64,000 nt of DNA from Maricaulis sp036231565 (GTDB lineage Bacteria > Pseudomonadota > Alphaproteobacteria > Caulobacterales > Maricaulaceae), in assembly GCA_036231565.1 (NCBI GenBank), contig JAZAHA010000034.1, positions 1 through 64,000 on the forward strand, read 5' to 3'. This document shows positions 8,966 through 16,790 of the stretch, piece by piece. Below the pieces are notes generated by a model. That model worked only from the letters and a program-made list of their open reading frames with translations. It searched no databases and was not told where the DNA came from. Each line of letters opens with the position of its first letter. Positions within the stretch are counted from its first letter, which is position 1. A program made the translations under genes and the position numbers.

Positions 8966-9125
8966 CTTCCCCCGCCAAGGCGGGGGAAGTGGCCGAGCCT
9001 GGCCCACGGGCCAGGTAAGGTCGAAGGGGGCAGGTCTGCGCGCTGACGCGCTCTGCGCCGCTTCGCGCCGCCCCCTCAGCCCGCTGCGCGGACAGCTCCC
9101 CCGCAAGCGGGGCGAGCCCTTCTGC
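8966..9125. repeat. intergenic palindromic repeat block
   Basis: Contains CTTCCCCCGCC/GGCGGGGGAAG (8966-8976 with 8979-8989), CCTGGCCC/GGGCCAGG (8998-9005 with 9008-9015) and, further on, a CTCCCCCGCAAGCGGGGCGAG hairpin. No gene is apparent. This is dispersed repeat material like that at 1-165 and 63148-63266. The first hairpin may also terminate the upstream catabolic operon. Confidence 0.6.
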
Positions 9126-9200
9126 GCACTTCTACACCGGACAGCCAACCCCTGGCCGGTGTAGATTGCCCGGGAATCACACGCAGCAGGATGCTCGCCC

Positions 9201-9959
9201 ATGTCACTTCCCCTCACTGGAAAACGCGCACTTGTCACCGGCTCCAGTCATGGCGTCGGCCTCGCGGCTGCTCATCTGTTTGCTGCCCAGGGCGCCGAAG
9301 TCGTGCTGCACGGCAATGCCAATATGGCCGATGCCGACAAGGCGGTGCAGGACATCGGACCGGCCGCGCTCGGGGCTGTCCAGGCCGACCTGTCGCGCCC
9401 CGGCGGTGGACGCGAACTCTACGATGCCGCGCTGCACCTCGCTTCGGGCCGGCTCGACATCATCGTCAACAATGCCGGCATTCACCCTGCCAGCCCGCTG
9501 GACGCCAGCGACGCGGAATGGGAAGCGGTGTGGGCGCTCACGCTGCAGGTCAATCTGATGGCCATGGCCGATATCTGCCGCGCCGCCATCCCGGAGATGG
9601 CCGCCAGCGGCGGCGGGTCCATCATCAACATCGCCAGCCGCGCAGGCTATCGCGGCGAAGACCGCGACCACATGGCCTATGCCGCCTCCAAGGGCGCCGT
9701 TCTCGCCATCACCAAGACGATCGCCCGGCAATGGGGCGGTGACGGCATCTATGCCTATGCCCTCGCCCCGGGGTGGATCGACACCCGTATGGGTCCGCAG
9801 CACGAGGCCGACCGGGCCCGCGCCAAGGCCGAGATCCCGATCGGCGATCTCGCCCAGCCGGAAGAAATCGCCGCCATGTGCGCCTTCCTCGCCTCCGGCG
9901 CCTGCCGCAGCGCCACCGGCAGCTGCATCGACATCAACGGCGCGAGCTATGTGAGATAG
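9201..9959 (+). CDS. short-chain dehydrogenase/reductase (SDR)
   Basis: 252-aa classical SDR with the cofactor motif TGSSHGVG near the N-terminus, NNAG (about 92-95), a catalytic Ser in NIASRAG and the YAASK catalytic pair (about 159-163). It reduces or oxidises a hydroxyl/keto group with NAD(P)(H); the substrate is unknown. It lies between the repeat block and a PEP-mutase-family gene on the same strand, 91 bases upstream. The ribosome binding site is weak (AGCAGGA about 10 bases before the ATG). It is not clearly in the preceding operon because the repeat block intervenes. Confidence 0.88.
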   Translation: MSLPLTGKRALVTGSSHGVGLAAAHLFAAQGAEVVLHGNANMADADKAVQDIGPAALGAVQADLSRPGGGRELYDAALHLASGRLDIIVNNAGIHPASPLDASDAEWEAVWALTLQVNLMAMADICRAAIPEMAASGGGSIINIASRAGYRGEDRDHMAYAASKGAVLAITKTIARQWGGDGIYAYALAPGWIDTRMGPQHEADRARAKAEIPIGDLAQPEEIAAMCAFLASGACRSATGSCIDINGASYVR

Positions 9960-10050
9960 GCCCTCGTTCACGTCCGTTTTCCGCGAGCGGCGGGCCTTGC
10001 GGCTTCCTACATGTCCACCCGGAACTTGCGATTTCGAGGAGGATTGTCGC

Positions 10051-10830
10051 ATGACGCAGGGAGATCTCGCCCGCCGCTTTGCCGCGCTGCATGTGAAGGG
10101 CGCGCCGCTGGTGCTGTACAATATCTGGGACGCCGGCTCGGCGACCGCCGTGGCAAAGGCCGGCGCCAGGGCGCTGGCGACCGGCAGCGCATCCGTCGCA
10201 GCCGCCCAGGGTTACAAGGATGGCCAGGCTCTGCCGCTCGAGGCCCTGCTGGCCACGGCCCGGCGTATTGTCGAGACGAGCGCGCTGCCGGTGACCATCG
10301 ACTTCGAGGGCGGCTATGCCGAAGCGCCCGACGCGCTGGCCGCCAACACGGTTCGCCTGATCGCGACCGGCGCGGTGGGCATCAATTTCGAGGACCAGAT
10401 TGTCGGCGGCGACGGTCTCTATCCTGTCGAGGTCCAGGCCGACCGGATCCGCGCGATCCGCAAGGCGGCCGACGAGGCCGGTATCCCGCTCTTCATCAAT
10501 GCGCGGACCGATCTCTTCCTGAAGGAACGCGATGCAGACCGTCAGGCGTCCCTGATCGGTGAGGCCGAGACCCGCGCCGCCGCCTATGCCGAAGCCGGGG
10601 CGAGCGGGTTCTTCGTACCGGGACTGGGCCAGGAAGACCTGATCGGACAGATCTGCACGGCCTCCCCCCTGCCCGTGAATGCGATGATGATGCCCGGCAT
10701 GCCGGACCGCGAACGCCTCGCAGCCCTGGGTGTGGCCCGCATCAGCCACGGCCCCTTCCCCTATCTGGCGACGATGGAGGCCCTCAAGACCACAGCAACC
10801 GATGCCATCGGAGAGGCGGTCCCGGCCTAG
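10051..10830 (+). CDS. isocitrate lyase / PEP mutase family protein
   Basis: 259-aa TIM-barrel protein of the isocitrate lyase/phosphoenolpyruvate mutase superfamily. Visible features are NIWDAGSA near the N-terminus, IDFEGGY (metal site region), GINFEDQ, NARTDLF and a C-terminal RISHGPFPY segment. Members make or break C-C or P-C bonds in 2-oxo acids, for example oxaloacetate, methylisocitrate or phosphonopyruvate. The short loop where the isocitrate lyase KKCGH motif would be suggests the uncharacterised short subgroup. ATG 10051 is chosen for GAGGAGGA upstream. Its last 4 bases overlap the convergent CBS-domain gene. Confidence 0.85.
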   Translation: MTQGDLARRFAALHVKGAPLVLYNIWDAGSATAVAKAGARALATGSASVAAAQGYKDGQALPLEALLATARRIVETSALPVTIDFEGGYAEAPDALAANTVRLIATGAVGINFEDQIVGGDGLYPVEVQADRIRAIRKAADEAGIPLFINARTDLFLKERDADRQASLIGEAETRAAAYAEAGASGFFVPGLGQEDLIGQICTASPLPVNAMMMPGMPDRERLAALGVARISHGPFPYLATMEALKTTATDAIGEAVPA

Positions 10831-11900
10831 CCTGGTCCGCCATCCGGCATCGAGTCGGGGTCGAGCCCCATGGCGGTCATCCGGTCGCGCCAGCGCTGCC
10901 GGGCGAGGATCTGCATGTCCTCGACCGTGTCGGCCTCGTCGGTGATTTCCAGGCCGAGCAGGGTCTCGACTACGTCTTCCATGGTCACCAGACCACGCAA
11001 CGTACCGAACTCGTCGACCACGACAGCCAGATGCCCTTTCGACCGGGTCAGCCGGTCGAAAGCGGCGGAAGCGCTGATATCATCGCGCAGGGTGATGATC
11101 TCGCGGCTGAACTCGGCAATGTTCCGGTCGAACTCGTCGCGCGCCTGCGCCAGGAGCAGGTCGGACTTGAGGACATAGCCACTGACATGATGCGCGGCGC
11201 CGTCGAACACGGGCAGCCGCGAGAACGGCGTCTGGGCGTGCGCCTCGAAGAAGGCGCGCACCGTATCATTGCCATCGACCGAAGCCATCACCGAAGCCGG
11301 CGTCATGATGTCCTCCACTTTCAGCCGGTGCAGGCGCATCAGGTTGGAGACGACCGCCAGCTCCTTGTCGTCGAGCACGCCTTCGCGGGCGCCGATCTCG
11401 GCCATGGCGCGCATCTCGTCGCGCGAGAAGGTGAAGGCGCTTTCGCCGGACCGCGCGATCACGCCGGTCAGCTTCTCGGAGAACCAGACAAAGGGCGTCA
11501 TCAACCGGGTCAGCCAGAGCACCATCCGGCCAACGGACGGCGCCAGGGACTGCCAGTGCACGGCACCCAGCGTCTTGGGAATGATCTCCGACAGGACCAG
11601 GATCAACAGCGTCAGGATCGCCGAGGTCAGGCCGACGAATTCATTGCCGAATACAACGGCCGACTGGGCTCCGACACCGGCGGCGCCGACCGTGTGGGCA
11701 ACGGTGTTCAGCGTGAGAATAGCGGCCAGCGGCCGGTCGAGATTGGCTTGCAGGGTCTGCAGCGCCTCGCTGGCGGGATGTTTCTTGCGGCGCAATGCCT
11801 CGACATGCGCCGGGCGCACGGACAGCAAAACGGCTTCCGAAATCGAACACAGGAAGGATACGACAAGCGCGAGGGCCAGATAGGCCAGGAGAAGCGTCAT
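10827..11900 (-). CDS. CNNM/CorC-type transporter-associated protein with CBS domains
   Basis: 357-aa membrane protein. An N-terminal DUF21/CNNM transmembrane domain (about 1-150, four hydrophobic segments, with SEIIPKTLG) is followed by two CBS motifs (about 195-320). It lacks most of the C-terminal CorC_HlyC domain, so it is on the short side for the family. Relatives affect Mg2+/Co2+ efflux. No clear ribosome binding site precedes ATG 11900. The 3' end overlaps the convergent PEP-mutase-family gene by 4 bases. Confidence 0.85.
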   Translation of the reverse strand: MTLLLAYLALALVVSFLCSISEAVLLSVRPAHVEALRRKKHPASEALQTLQANLDRPLAAILTLNTVAHTVGAAGVGAQSAVVFGNEFVGLTSAILTLLILVLSEIIPKTLGAVHWQSLAPSVGRMVLWLTRLMTPFVWFSEKLTGVIARSGESAFTFSRDEMRAMAEIGAREGVLDDKELAVVSNLMRLHRLKVEDIMTPASVMASVDGNDTVRAFFEAHAQTPFSRLPVFDGAAHHVSGYVLKSDLLLAQARDEFDRNIAEFSREIITLRDDISASAAFDRLTRSKGHLAVVVDEFGTLRGLVTMEDVVETLLGLEITDEADTVEDMQILARQRWRDRMTAMGLDPDSMPDGGPG

Positions 11901-11982
11901 TTATGGGCCGTCATAGGCAGCTGCAGCATGGATACGCGACCGGTCTAGCCTGTTTCGCGATCCATGCCGAGCCTGGAGCGCC

Positions 11983-13755
11983 CTACTCTGCCGCGATGGC
12001 GGTTTGTCCGGCCCGGTAGAGCGTACCGGGGCGCGCGCCGGTGAGCCGGCCTTTTTCCATCACGATCTCGCCGGACACGATGGTCGCGTCATAGCCGCGT
12101 GCACCCTGCAGCAGGCGCTGACCGCCGGCCGGCAGATCCTTCTCCATGTGCGGCGGTTCGGACTGGAGATTGTCGAGGTCGATAATGTTGATATCGGCCT
12201 TCAGTCCCGCGCGCAGATAGCCGCGATCGGTCATGCCCAGATAGTCGGCCTGGGCACCGGTGAGCATGCGCACGACCTTTTCCAGGGTGAGACGCCGTCC
12301 GCGTTTGCGGTCACGCGTCCAGTGGGTGAGCATGTAGGTCGGCATGGAGGCATCGCACACCGTACCGACATGGGCGCCGCCATCGGACAGGCCGTAGAGC
12401 GCCTGGGGGTGCTCCATCATCTCAAGCACATTGTCGTAGTTGAGTTCGGTGTAATTGTAGAGCGGCAGGTAGATCAGTTCCTGGCCGTCGCGCTCGAGCA
12501 GCGTGTCATAGACCATCTCCATCAGCGGCACGCCCTTTTCACGGGCCCTGGCTGCGAGCGAGCGTTCCGGCGGCTGCTCGTAATCCGGCGGATCGCCGAG
12601 CTGGAAGAATTTCTCGGCCACCATCTCGATATGCTCCATCAGCAGATCGGCGAGCGGCGGCACGGACGAGCCCGGCCCGGACAGCTTGTCGGTCTTTTCC
12701 GACAGGATCTGCGCCTTGAAGGCGGGCTCCTTCATCTTCGCGACGCGCTGGTCCAGCGGAAAATGCGCGATGGTCTTGTAGCTGGGATAGCCCATGAAGG
12801 GGTGGAAGGTGCAATTGAAGCCGAGGAAAACACCGATCGCGCGCGGCGCCACCTGCATGCGGGCATCCACGCCCTCCTCCTTGAGCTTCTCGGTCAGCCC
12901 GATCAGCTTTTTCCACTGATCCGGTGCAAAATCGCGCTGCATCAGAGAGAAGGAAAACGGCCGCCCCGATGCCTTGGCATAATCGGCGATGATGTTCCAT
13001 TCCTCGTCAAAATCCTGCTCGCCGCGTTCAAGATTGAAATCGGACACCGCCTGCACGACACCGAAATCCAGTCCTTCGAAGGCGCGGGCAATGCCGGTCA
13101 GTTCGTCGCGCGTGGATTCCGAGGAGGGCGTCCAGTCGCCGTCGGCGGTCTTGTGCACATCCGATCGCCCCGTGGCGAAACCGATCGCGCCGGCTTCCAG
13201 CGCCTCGCGGGTGAGCCGGCGCATGGTGGCGATGTCGTCATCATTGGCCGGCTCGGAGAAAACGGCCCGGTCACCCATCACATAAACCCGCAGCGGATCG
13301 TGCGGCACCATGGCGGCGATATCGATGGTCCGTGGCATCTTCGCCAGCGCGTCCATGTATTCCGGAAAGCTTTCCCAGTCCCAGGTCAGCCCCTCGTAGA
13401 GCGCCGTGCCGGGGATATCCTCCACGCCTTCCATCAGCTTGATCAGCTTGTCGTGGTCGGCTTCGCGCACCGGGGCAAAGCCGACGCCGCAATTGCCCAT
13501 AACCGCCGTCGTCACGCCGTGGTCGATGGAGGGGCGCAATTCCTCGTCCCAGCTGGCCTGGCCGTCATAGTGGGTGTGGATGTCGATAAAGCCCGGCGTG
13601 ACGATCCGGCCGCTGGCATCCAGCGTCCGCTTCGCTTCACCCAGATCGACGCCGATGGCGGCGATGCGCCCGTCCTTGACGGCGATATCGGCGACGCGCC
13701 CCTCTCCGCCCGAACCATCATGGATCATGCCGCCCGTGATCTTCAGTTCATACAT
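11983..13755 (-). CDS. amidohydrolase, N-acyl-D-amino-acid deacylase (D-aminoacylase) family
   Basis: 590-aa zinc amidohydrolase. Metal-binding HTHYD lies near residues 60-64, the family's conserved cysteine is in GNCGVGFAP (about 87-95), and DGGAHVG with an aspartate ligand lies in the C-terminal third. D-aminoacylases are about 480-500 aa; this longer (~590) subgroup is widespread in soil and marine bacteria and mostly uncharacterised, so the true substrate may be another amide or a cyclic compound. GGGAGG precedes the ATG. The gene lies 24 bases after the bile-acid-symporter homologue on the same strand, so uptake and hydrolysis may be coupled. Confidence 0.88.
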   Translation of the reverse strand: MYELKITGGMIHDGSGGEGRVADIAVKDGRIAAIGVDLGEAKRTLDASGRIVTPGFIDIHTHYDGQASWDEELRPSIDHGVTTAVMGNCGVGFAPVREADHDKLIKLMEGVEDIPGTALYEGLTWDWESFPEYMDALAKMPRTIDIAAMVPHDPLRVYVMGDRAVFSEPANDDDIATMRRLTREALEAGAIGFATGRSDVHKTADGDWTPSSESTRDELTGIARAFEGLDFGVVQAVSDFNLERGEQDFDEEWNIIADYAKASGRPFSFSLMQRDFAPDQWKKLIGLTEKLKEEGVDARMQVAPRAIGVFLGFNCTFHPFMGYPSYKTIAHFPLDQRVAKMKEPAFKAQILSEKTDKLSGPGSSVPPLADLLMEHIEMVAEKFFQLGDPPDYEQPPERSLAARAREKGVPLMEMVYDTLLERDGQELIYLPLYNYTELNYDNVLEMMEHPQALYGLSDGGAHVGTVCDASMPTYMLTHWTRDRKRGRRLTLEKVVRMLTGAQADYLGMTDRGYLRAGLKADINIIDLDNLQSEPPHMEKDLPAGGQRLLQGARGYDATIVSGEIVMEKGRLTGARPGTLYRAGQTAIAAE

Positions 13756-13779
13756 GTCAGACCTCCCGGTTTCGCCCTC

Positions 13780-14715
13780 TTACGGGGCCGTTTTCGTCTC
13801 CCGCGCGAGTTTCAGCCAATCGAGGCCGCGGTACAAGCCGATCAGCGCGGTACCGGCCACGAGGTGCCAGATACTCCACATACCGGTGATCGCGGCCGCG
13901 CCGCCAAGCCCGTCGAACTGGCTGAGCAGGATGATCAGGCCGAGGCCGGAATTCTGGATCCCGACCTCGAAAGTCAGGGAGCGCCGGCTGGCTGCGTCCA
14001 GGCGCAACACCCGGCCGCTCAGCGCGCCGAGACCGAAGGCCGACGCGTTGTGGATGAGGGCGATGGGAATAATGATTGCCCCGATGGCGAGGATGATCGT
14101 CCAGTTCTGGACGACGCCGACGACGATCAGGACGCCGATCCCGGCCAGCGACAGCGGCATCAGGACAGACCGGATGCGCGCGGCAATCCCCGGCCAGCGA
14201 GCTACCACCAGCATGCCGGCAGCCAGCGGTACGGCCAGCAGGATCACCGTTTGGGTTACGAAGGGCATCGGCGAGATTTCGAGCTGATGCACCAATCGTG
14301 CGGTGGGGCCATAGACCGACGACCAGAACAGGATCGAAACCGGCGTCGCGAGCGCAGCCGAGACGCTGGAAATAGTCGTCAGCGAGACCGAATAGGCCGT
14401 GTTTCCCCGCGCGAAATGGGTCAGCAGATTCGAGACATTTCCGCCTGGACAGGACGCCACCACAAACATGCCGAGCGCGACACTGGCCGGGGGCGAGAGA
14501 ATCAGGACCAGGCCGAGTGTAAGCAAAGGCAGGCCGAGAATCTGTACGAGAACACCGCCCACCACGCGGACTGGCTGCTGCCGGACCGCCCGGAAGTCCT
14601 CGATATCAAGGGCCAGAGCGACCGTGAACATCATCCCCATCAGGATGAAGGCCATAGCAAGCCGCGTTTGGTCATCAACTATGACTCTAAAAGAATCTAT
14701 TTCGGCTCCGGTCAC
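13780..14715 (-). CDS. bile acid:sodium symporter (BASS) family transporter
   Basis: 311-aa polytopic membrane protein with about nine hydrophobic segments. It has the family's landmark stretches SCPGGNVSNLLTHFARGN (about 88-105) and EVGIQNSGLG (about 251-260), both at the sodium/substrate site. It imports an organic anion with Na+; homologues carry bile acids, pantoate or other carboxylates. The start is taken at GTG 14715 because GAGGA lies at good spacing; the alternative is the internal Met in MAFILMG. It precedes the D-aminoacylase-like gene by 24 bases and is divergent from an HxlR regulator, its most likely controller. Confidence 0.88.
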   Translation of the reverse strand: MTGAEIDSFRVIVDDQTRLAMAFILMGMMFTVALALDIEDFRAVRQQPVRVVGGVLVQILGLPLLTLGLVLILSPPASVALGMFVVASCPGGNVSNLLTHFARGNTAYSVSLTTISSVSAALATPVSILFWSSVYGPTARLVHQLEISPMPFVTQTVILLAVPLAAGMLVVARWPGIAARIRSVLMPLSLAGIGVLIVVGVVQNWTIILAIGAIIIPIALIHNASAFGLGALSGRVLRLDAASRRSLTFEVGIQNSGLGLIILLSQFDGLGGAAAITGMWSIWHLVAGTALIGLYRGLDWLKLARETKTAP

Positions 14716-14949
14716 TCTTCTTCCTCAAAATCAATTGCTTACACAACATCACCTCGCCCCACTGGCACCCTAGGCGAGTTGCAACCGATTGTCATTGACC
14801 TCCAAAGGGTCGCAAAACTCCACCAAATCTGTATTCTCCGCCGCCAAACACGGCGCGAATCCAGCCGGGAACGCAACCGGCGGCCGTGTTTTCGGGCAGG
14901 AATGAGGTCCCGGCACTTGGGGTGTTCATTCCGATTTTGCGTTTTGGGA

Positions 14950-14971
14950 GGACCGCTTTGGGCAGCGGTCC
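14950..14971 (+). other. hairpin in the leader of the HxlR regulator gene
   Basis: Perfect 8-bp stem GGACCGCT (14950-14957) / AGCGGTCC (14964-14971) with a 6-nt loop, ending 19 bases before ATG 14991. There is no T-run, so it is not a terminator. It could be an operator for autoregulation or an mRNA structure affecting translation. Confidence 0.45.
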
Positions 14972-14990
14972 GGAGTTTGGGGGACCGGAA

Positions 14991-15455
14991 ATGGGTCGGA
15001 AACGTTTCGACGAGATGTCGTGCGCGATTGCGCAAACCCTGAATCAGGTGGGCGACTGGTGGACACTGCTGATTGTCCGCGACGCGATGAAGGGTGCGCG
15101 ACGCTTCAGCGATTTCCATGAAAGCACCGGCATCGCAAAGAACATTCTCACCGACCGGCTTAACAAGCTGGTGGAGAATGGCATCATGGTGCGCGAGGAA
15201 GTCGGGGTCCGCGGACAGCGACAGGAATACGTATTGACGGAGCGCGGCGAGGCGCTTTTTCCGATCCTGATGGCGATGCAACAATGGGGCGACAAGTGGA
15301 TCTACGGCGAAGCGGATGCGCCCGTCGAAATGTATGACACGCGCACCGGCGCGCCGTTGGCACCGATCCAGGTTGCCAATCATCGCGGCGAGGAAGTCAC
15401 ACATCGCGACGTCGCCACCCGTGACAAGTCCCGCAAGATGCGCGAAGCCGGTTAG
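14991..15455 (+). CDS. HxlR-family winged-helix transcriptional regulator
   Basis: 154-aa HxlR-type regulator. It has the N-terminal CAIAQTLNQVGDWWTLLIVRD segment (Cys followed by the GDWWTLLI core), a recognition helix in NILTDRLNKLVENGI and a wing up to about residue 95. A C-terminal extension of about 45 residues goes beyond the minimal domain. HxlR proteins bind as dimers and respond to aldehydes, oxidants or aromatic compounds. The gene is divergent from the BASS transporter and amidohydrolase and lies just upstream of the beta-helix lipoprotein. Either could be its target. Whether it recognises the TGAAC-N3-GTTCA palindrome is unknown. Confidence 0.9.
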   Translation: MGRKRFDEMSCAIAQTLNQVGDWWTLLIVRDAMKGARRFSDFHESTGIAKNILTDRLNKLVENGIMVREEVGVRGQRQEYVLTERGEALFPILMAMQQWGDKWIYGEADAPVEMYDTRTGAPLAPIQVANHRGEEVTHRDVATRDKSRKMREAG

Positions 15456-15480
15456 ACTCCCGCCGGTTTTTGAATCGACA

Positions 15481-15493
15481 TGAACAATGTTCA
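15481..15493. promoter_or_regulatory. palindromic operator-like site before the beta-helix/di-heme pair
   Basis: TGAAC AAT GTTCA has perfect arms and begins 64 bases upstream of ATG 15545, downstream of a TTGAAT hexamer that could be a -35 box. It shares arms and spacing with the sites at 1659 and 4597, tying this pair to the receptor/hydrolase locus 11 kb away. Confidence 0.6.
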
Positions 15494-15544
15494 CTCCTAG
15501 TCTGGCGGCAAACTTGCCGTCATGTCAGGGAGGGGACACAAGAC

Positions 15545-16783
15545 ATGAATCGACTCGCCTTTGCCGCGATTGCCGGTACGGCCGCGCTGGCGCTGGCTGC
15601 CTGTGGCGGCCAGCCGGAACGCGATATCACAACCGCTGACCGCGACTACCAGAACCAGCTCATCGAACAGCTGATCGATGCGCAGCCCGGCGATGTGATC
15701 GAGATTCCCGAGGGTGTGTTCGCTTTCGATCGTTCACTCAGTCTGACGGTCGATGGTGTCACCATCCGCGGCCAGGGCGCCGACCGCACCATCCTGTCCT
15801 TCCAGAACCAGTCCCAGGGCGCCGAAGGCCTCCTGGTAACAGCCAGCGACTTCACCATCGAGAACCTCGCCATCGAGGACACGGTGGGCGATGGCCTGAA
15901 GGTGAATGAGGGCGAGAACATCATCATCCGCGGCCTGCGCGTGGAATGGACCAATGGTCCCGACACGCGCAACGGCGCCTATGGCATCTACCCGGTCCAG
16001 ACCACGAATGTCCTGGTCGAGGATTCCATCGCCATCGGCGCCGCCGATGCCGGCATCTATGTCGGCCAGTCGCGCAATGTCGTGGTGCGGCGGAATCGTG
16101 CAGAGCGGAATGTCGCCGGCATCGAGATCGAGAACACGATCGGCGCGGACGTCTACGACAATGTTGCCACGGAAAACACCGGCGGCATCCTGGTCTTCAA
16201 CATGCCCAACCTGCCCCAGCCCGGCTATCGCACGCGCGTCTTCGACAATCACGTCTTCGCCAACAATACCGGCAATTTCGGCCATGAAGGCACGCCGGTC
16301 GCTTCGATCCCGGCAGGCTCCGGCATCGTTATCAATTCCAATGACGAGGTGGAGATCTTCAACAACACGATCGCCGACAACCGCACGGCGAACATCATCG
16401 TGTCGTCCCTGCATTCGACAGGGTATTCGGATTATGCCGTCCAGCAGGACTTCGATCCCTACCCCGAAGGAATCCATATCCACGGCAACAGCTTCTCCGG
16501 TGGTGGTGACAATCCCGACGGGCTGGATCTGCAGGGCCTGAAAATCCTGATCGCGGGACCGCTGGGGCGCCTGCCGGACGTGCTGTGGGATGGTTACTAC
16601 GATGCGGACAAGATGGTCGATGGTGCGATGCCCGACGACCGCCGCATTTGTCTGGACAATGGTGAGGCGGAAATCGTCAATGCCGACGGTCCGAACGGGT
16701 ATGAAAATCCGGCCGTCGTGACCGACAATCACCGCTGTTCCCTGCCGCCCCTGCCGGCGGTCGAACTGGCGCTGGCCGAATAG
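15545..16783 (+). CDS. parallel beta-helix repeat lipoprotein (TIGR03805-like)
   Basis: 412-aa lipoprotein with a signal peptide and lipobox LALAAC (lipidated Cys20). A right-handed parallel beta-helix runs from about residue 45 to 300, seen as repeating turns such as VTIRGQGAD, FTIENLAIED, IIIRGLRVE, VLVEDSIAIG, VVVRRNRAE, and later VEIFNNTIADN and IHIHGNSFSG. The C-terminal ~70 residues hold two cysteines. Family knowledge, from memory: such proteins occur in two-gene pairs with a di-heme protein (TIGR03806, SO_2930/HNE_0200 type), function unknown. Exactly that partner follows 7 bases downstream. AGGGAGGGG lies 9 bases before the ATG. The operator-like palindrome upstream links it to the TonB receptor regulon. 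Confidence 0.88.
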   Translation: MNRLAFAAIAGTAALALAACGGQPERDITTADRDYQNQLIEQLIDAQPGDVIEIPEGVFAFDRSLSLTVDGVTIRGQGADRTILSFQNQSQGAEGLLVTASDFTIENLAIEDTVGDGLKVNEGENIIIRGLRVEWTNGPDTRNGAYGIYPVQTTNVLVEDSIAIGAADAGIYVGQSRNVVVRRNRAERNVAGIEIENTIGADVYDNVATENTGGILVFNMPNLPQPGYRTRVFDNHVFANNTGNFGHEGTPVASIPAGSGIVINSNDEVEIFNNTIADNRTANIIVSSLHSTGYSDYAVQQDFDPYPEGIHIHGNSFSGGGDNPDGLDLQGLKILIAGPLGRLPDVLWDGYYDADKMVDGAMPDDRRICLDNGEAEIVNADGPNGYENPAVVTDNHRCSLPPLPAVELALAE

Positions 16784-16790
16784 GCGCTCC

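Noticed and set aside
8959..9200. Possible CRISPR-like repeat array
   Set aside because: The palindromes differ from each other and have no regular spacers. They fit the dispersed intergenic hairpin repeats.
12004..15042. 1012-codon open frame on the plus strand
   Set aside because: It runs opposite the amidohydrolase and symporter genes, both with full family motifs. Its protein has no recognisable domain.
15507..15518. GGCAA-AC-TTGCC inverted repeat before the beta-helix gene
   Set aside because: Only 5-bp arms and no second copy at the co-regulated promoters. The adjacent TGAAC-N3-GTTCA site is the better operator candidate.
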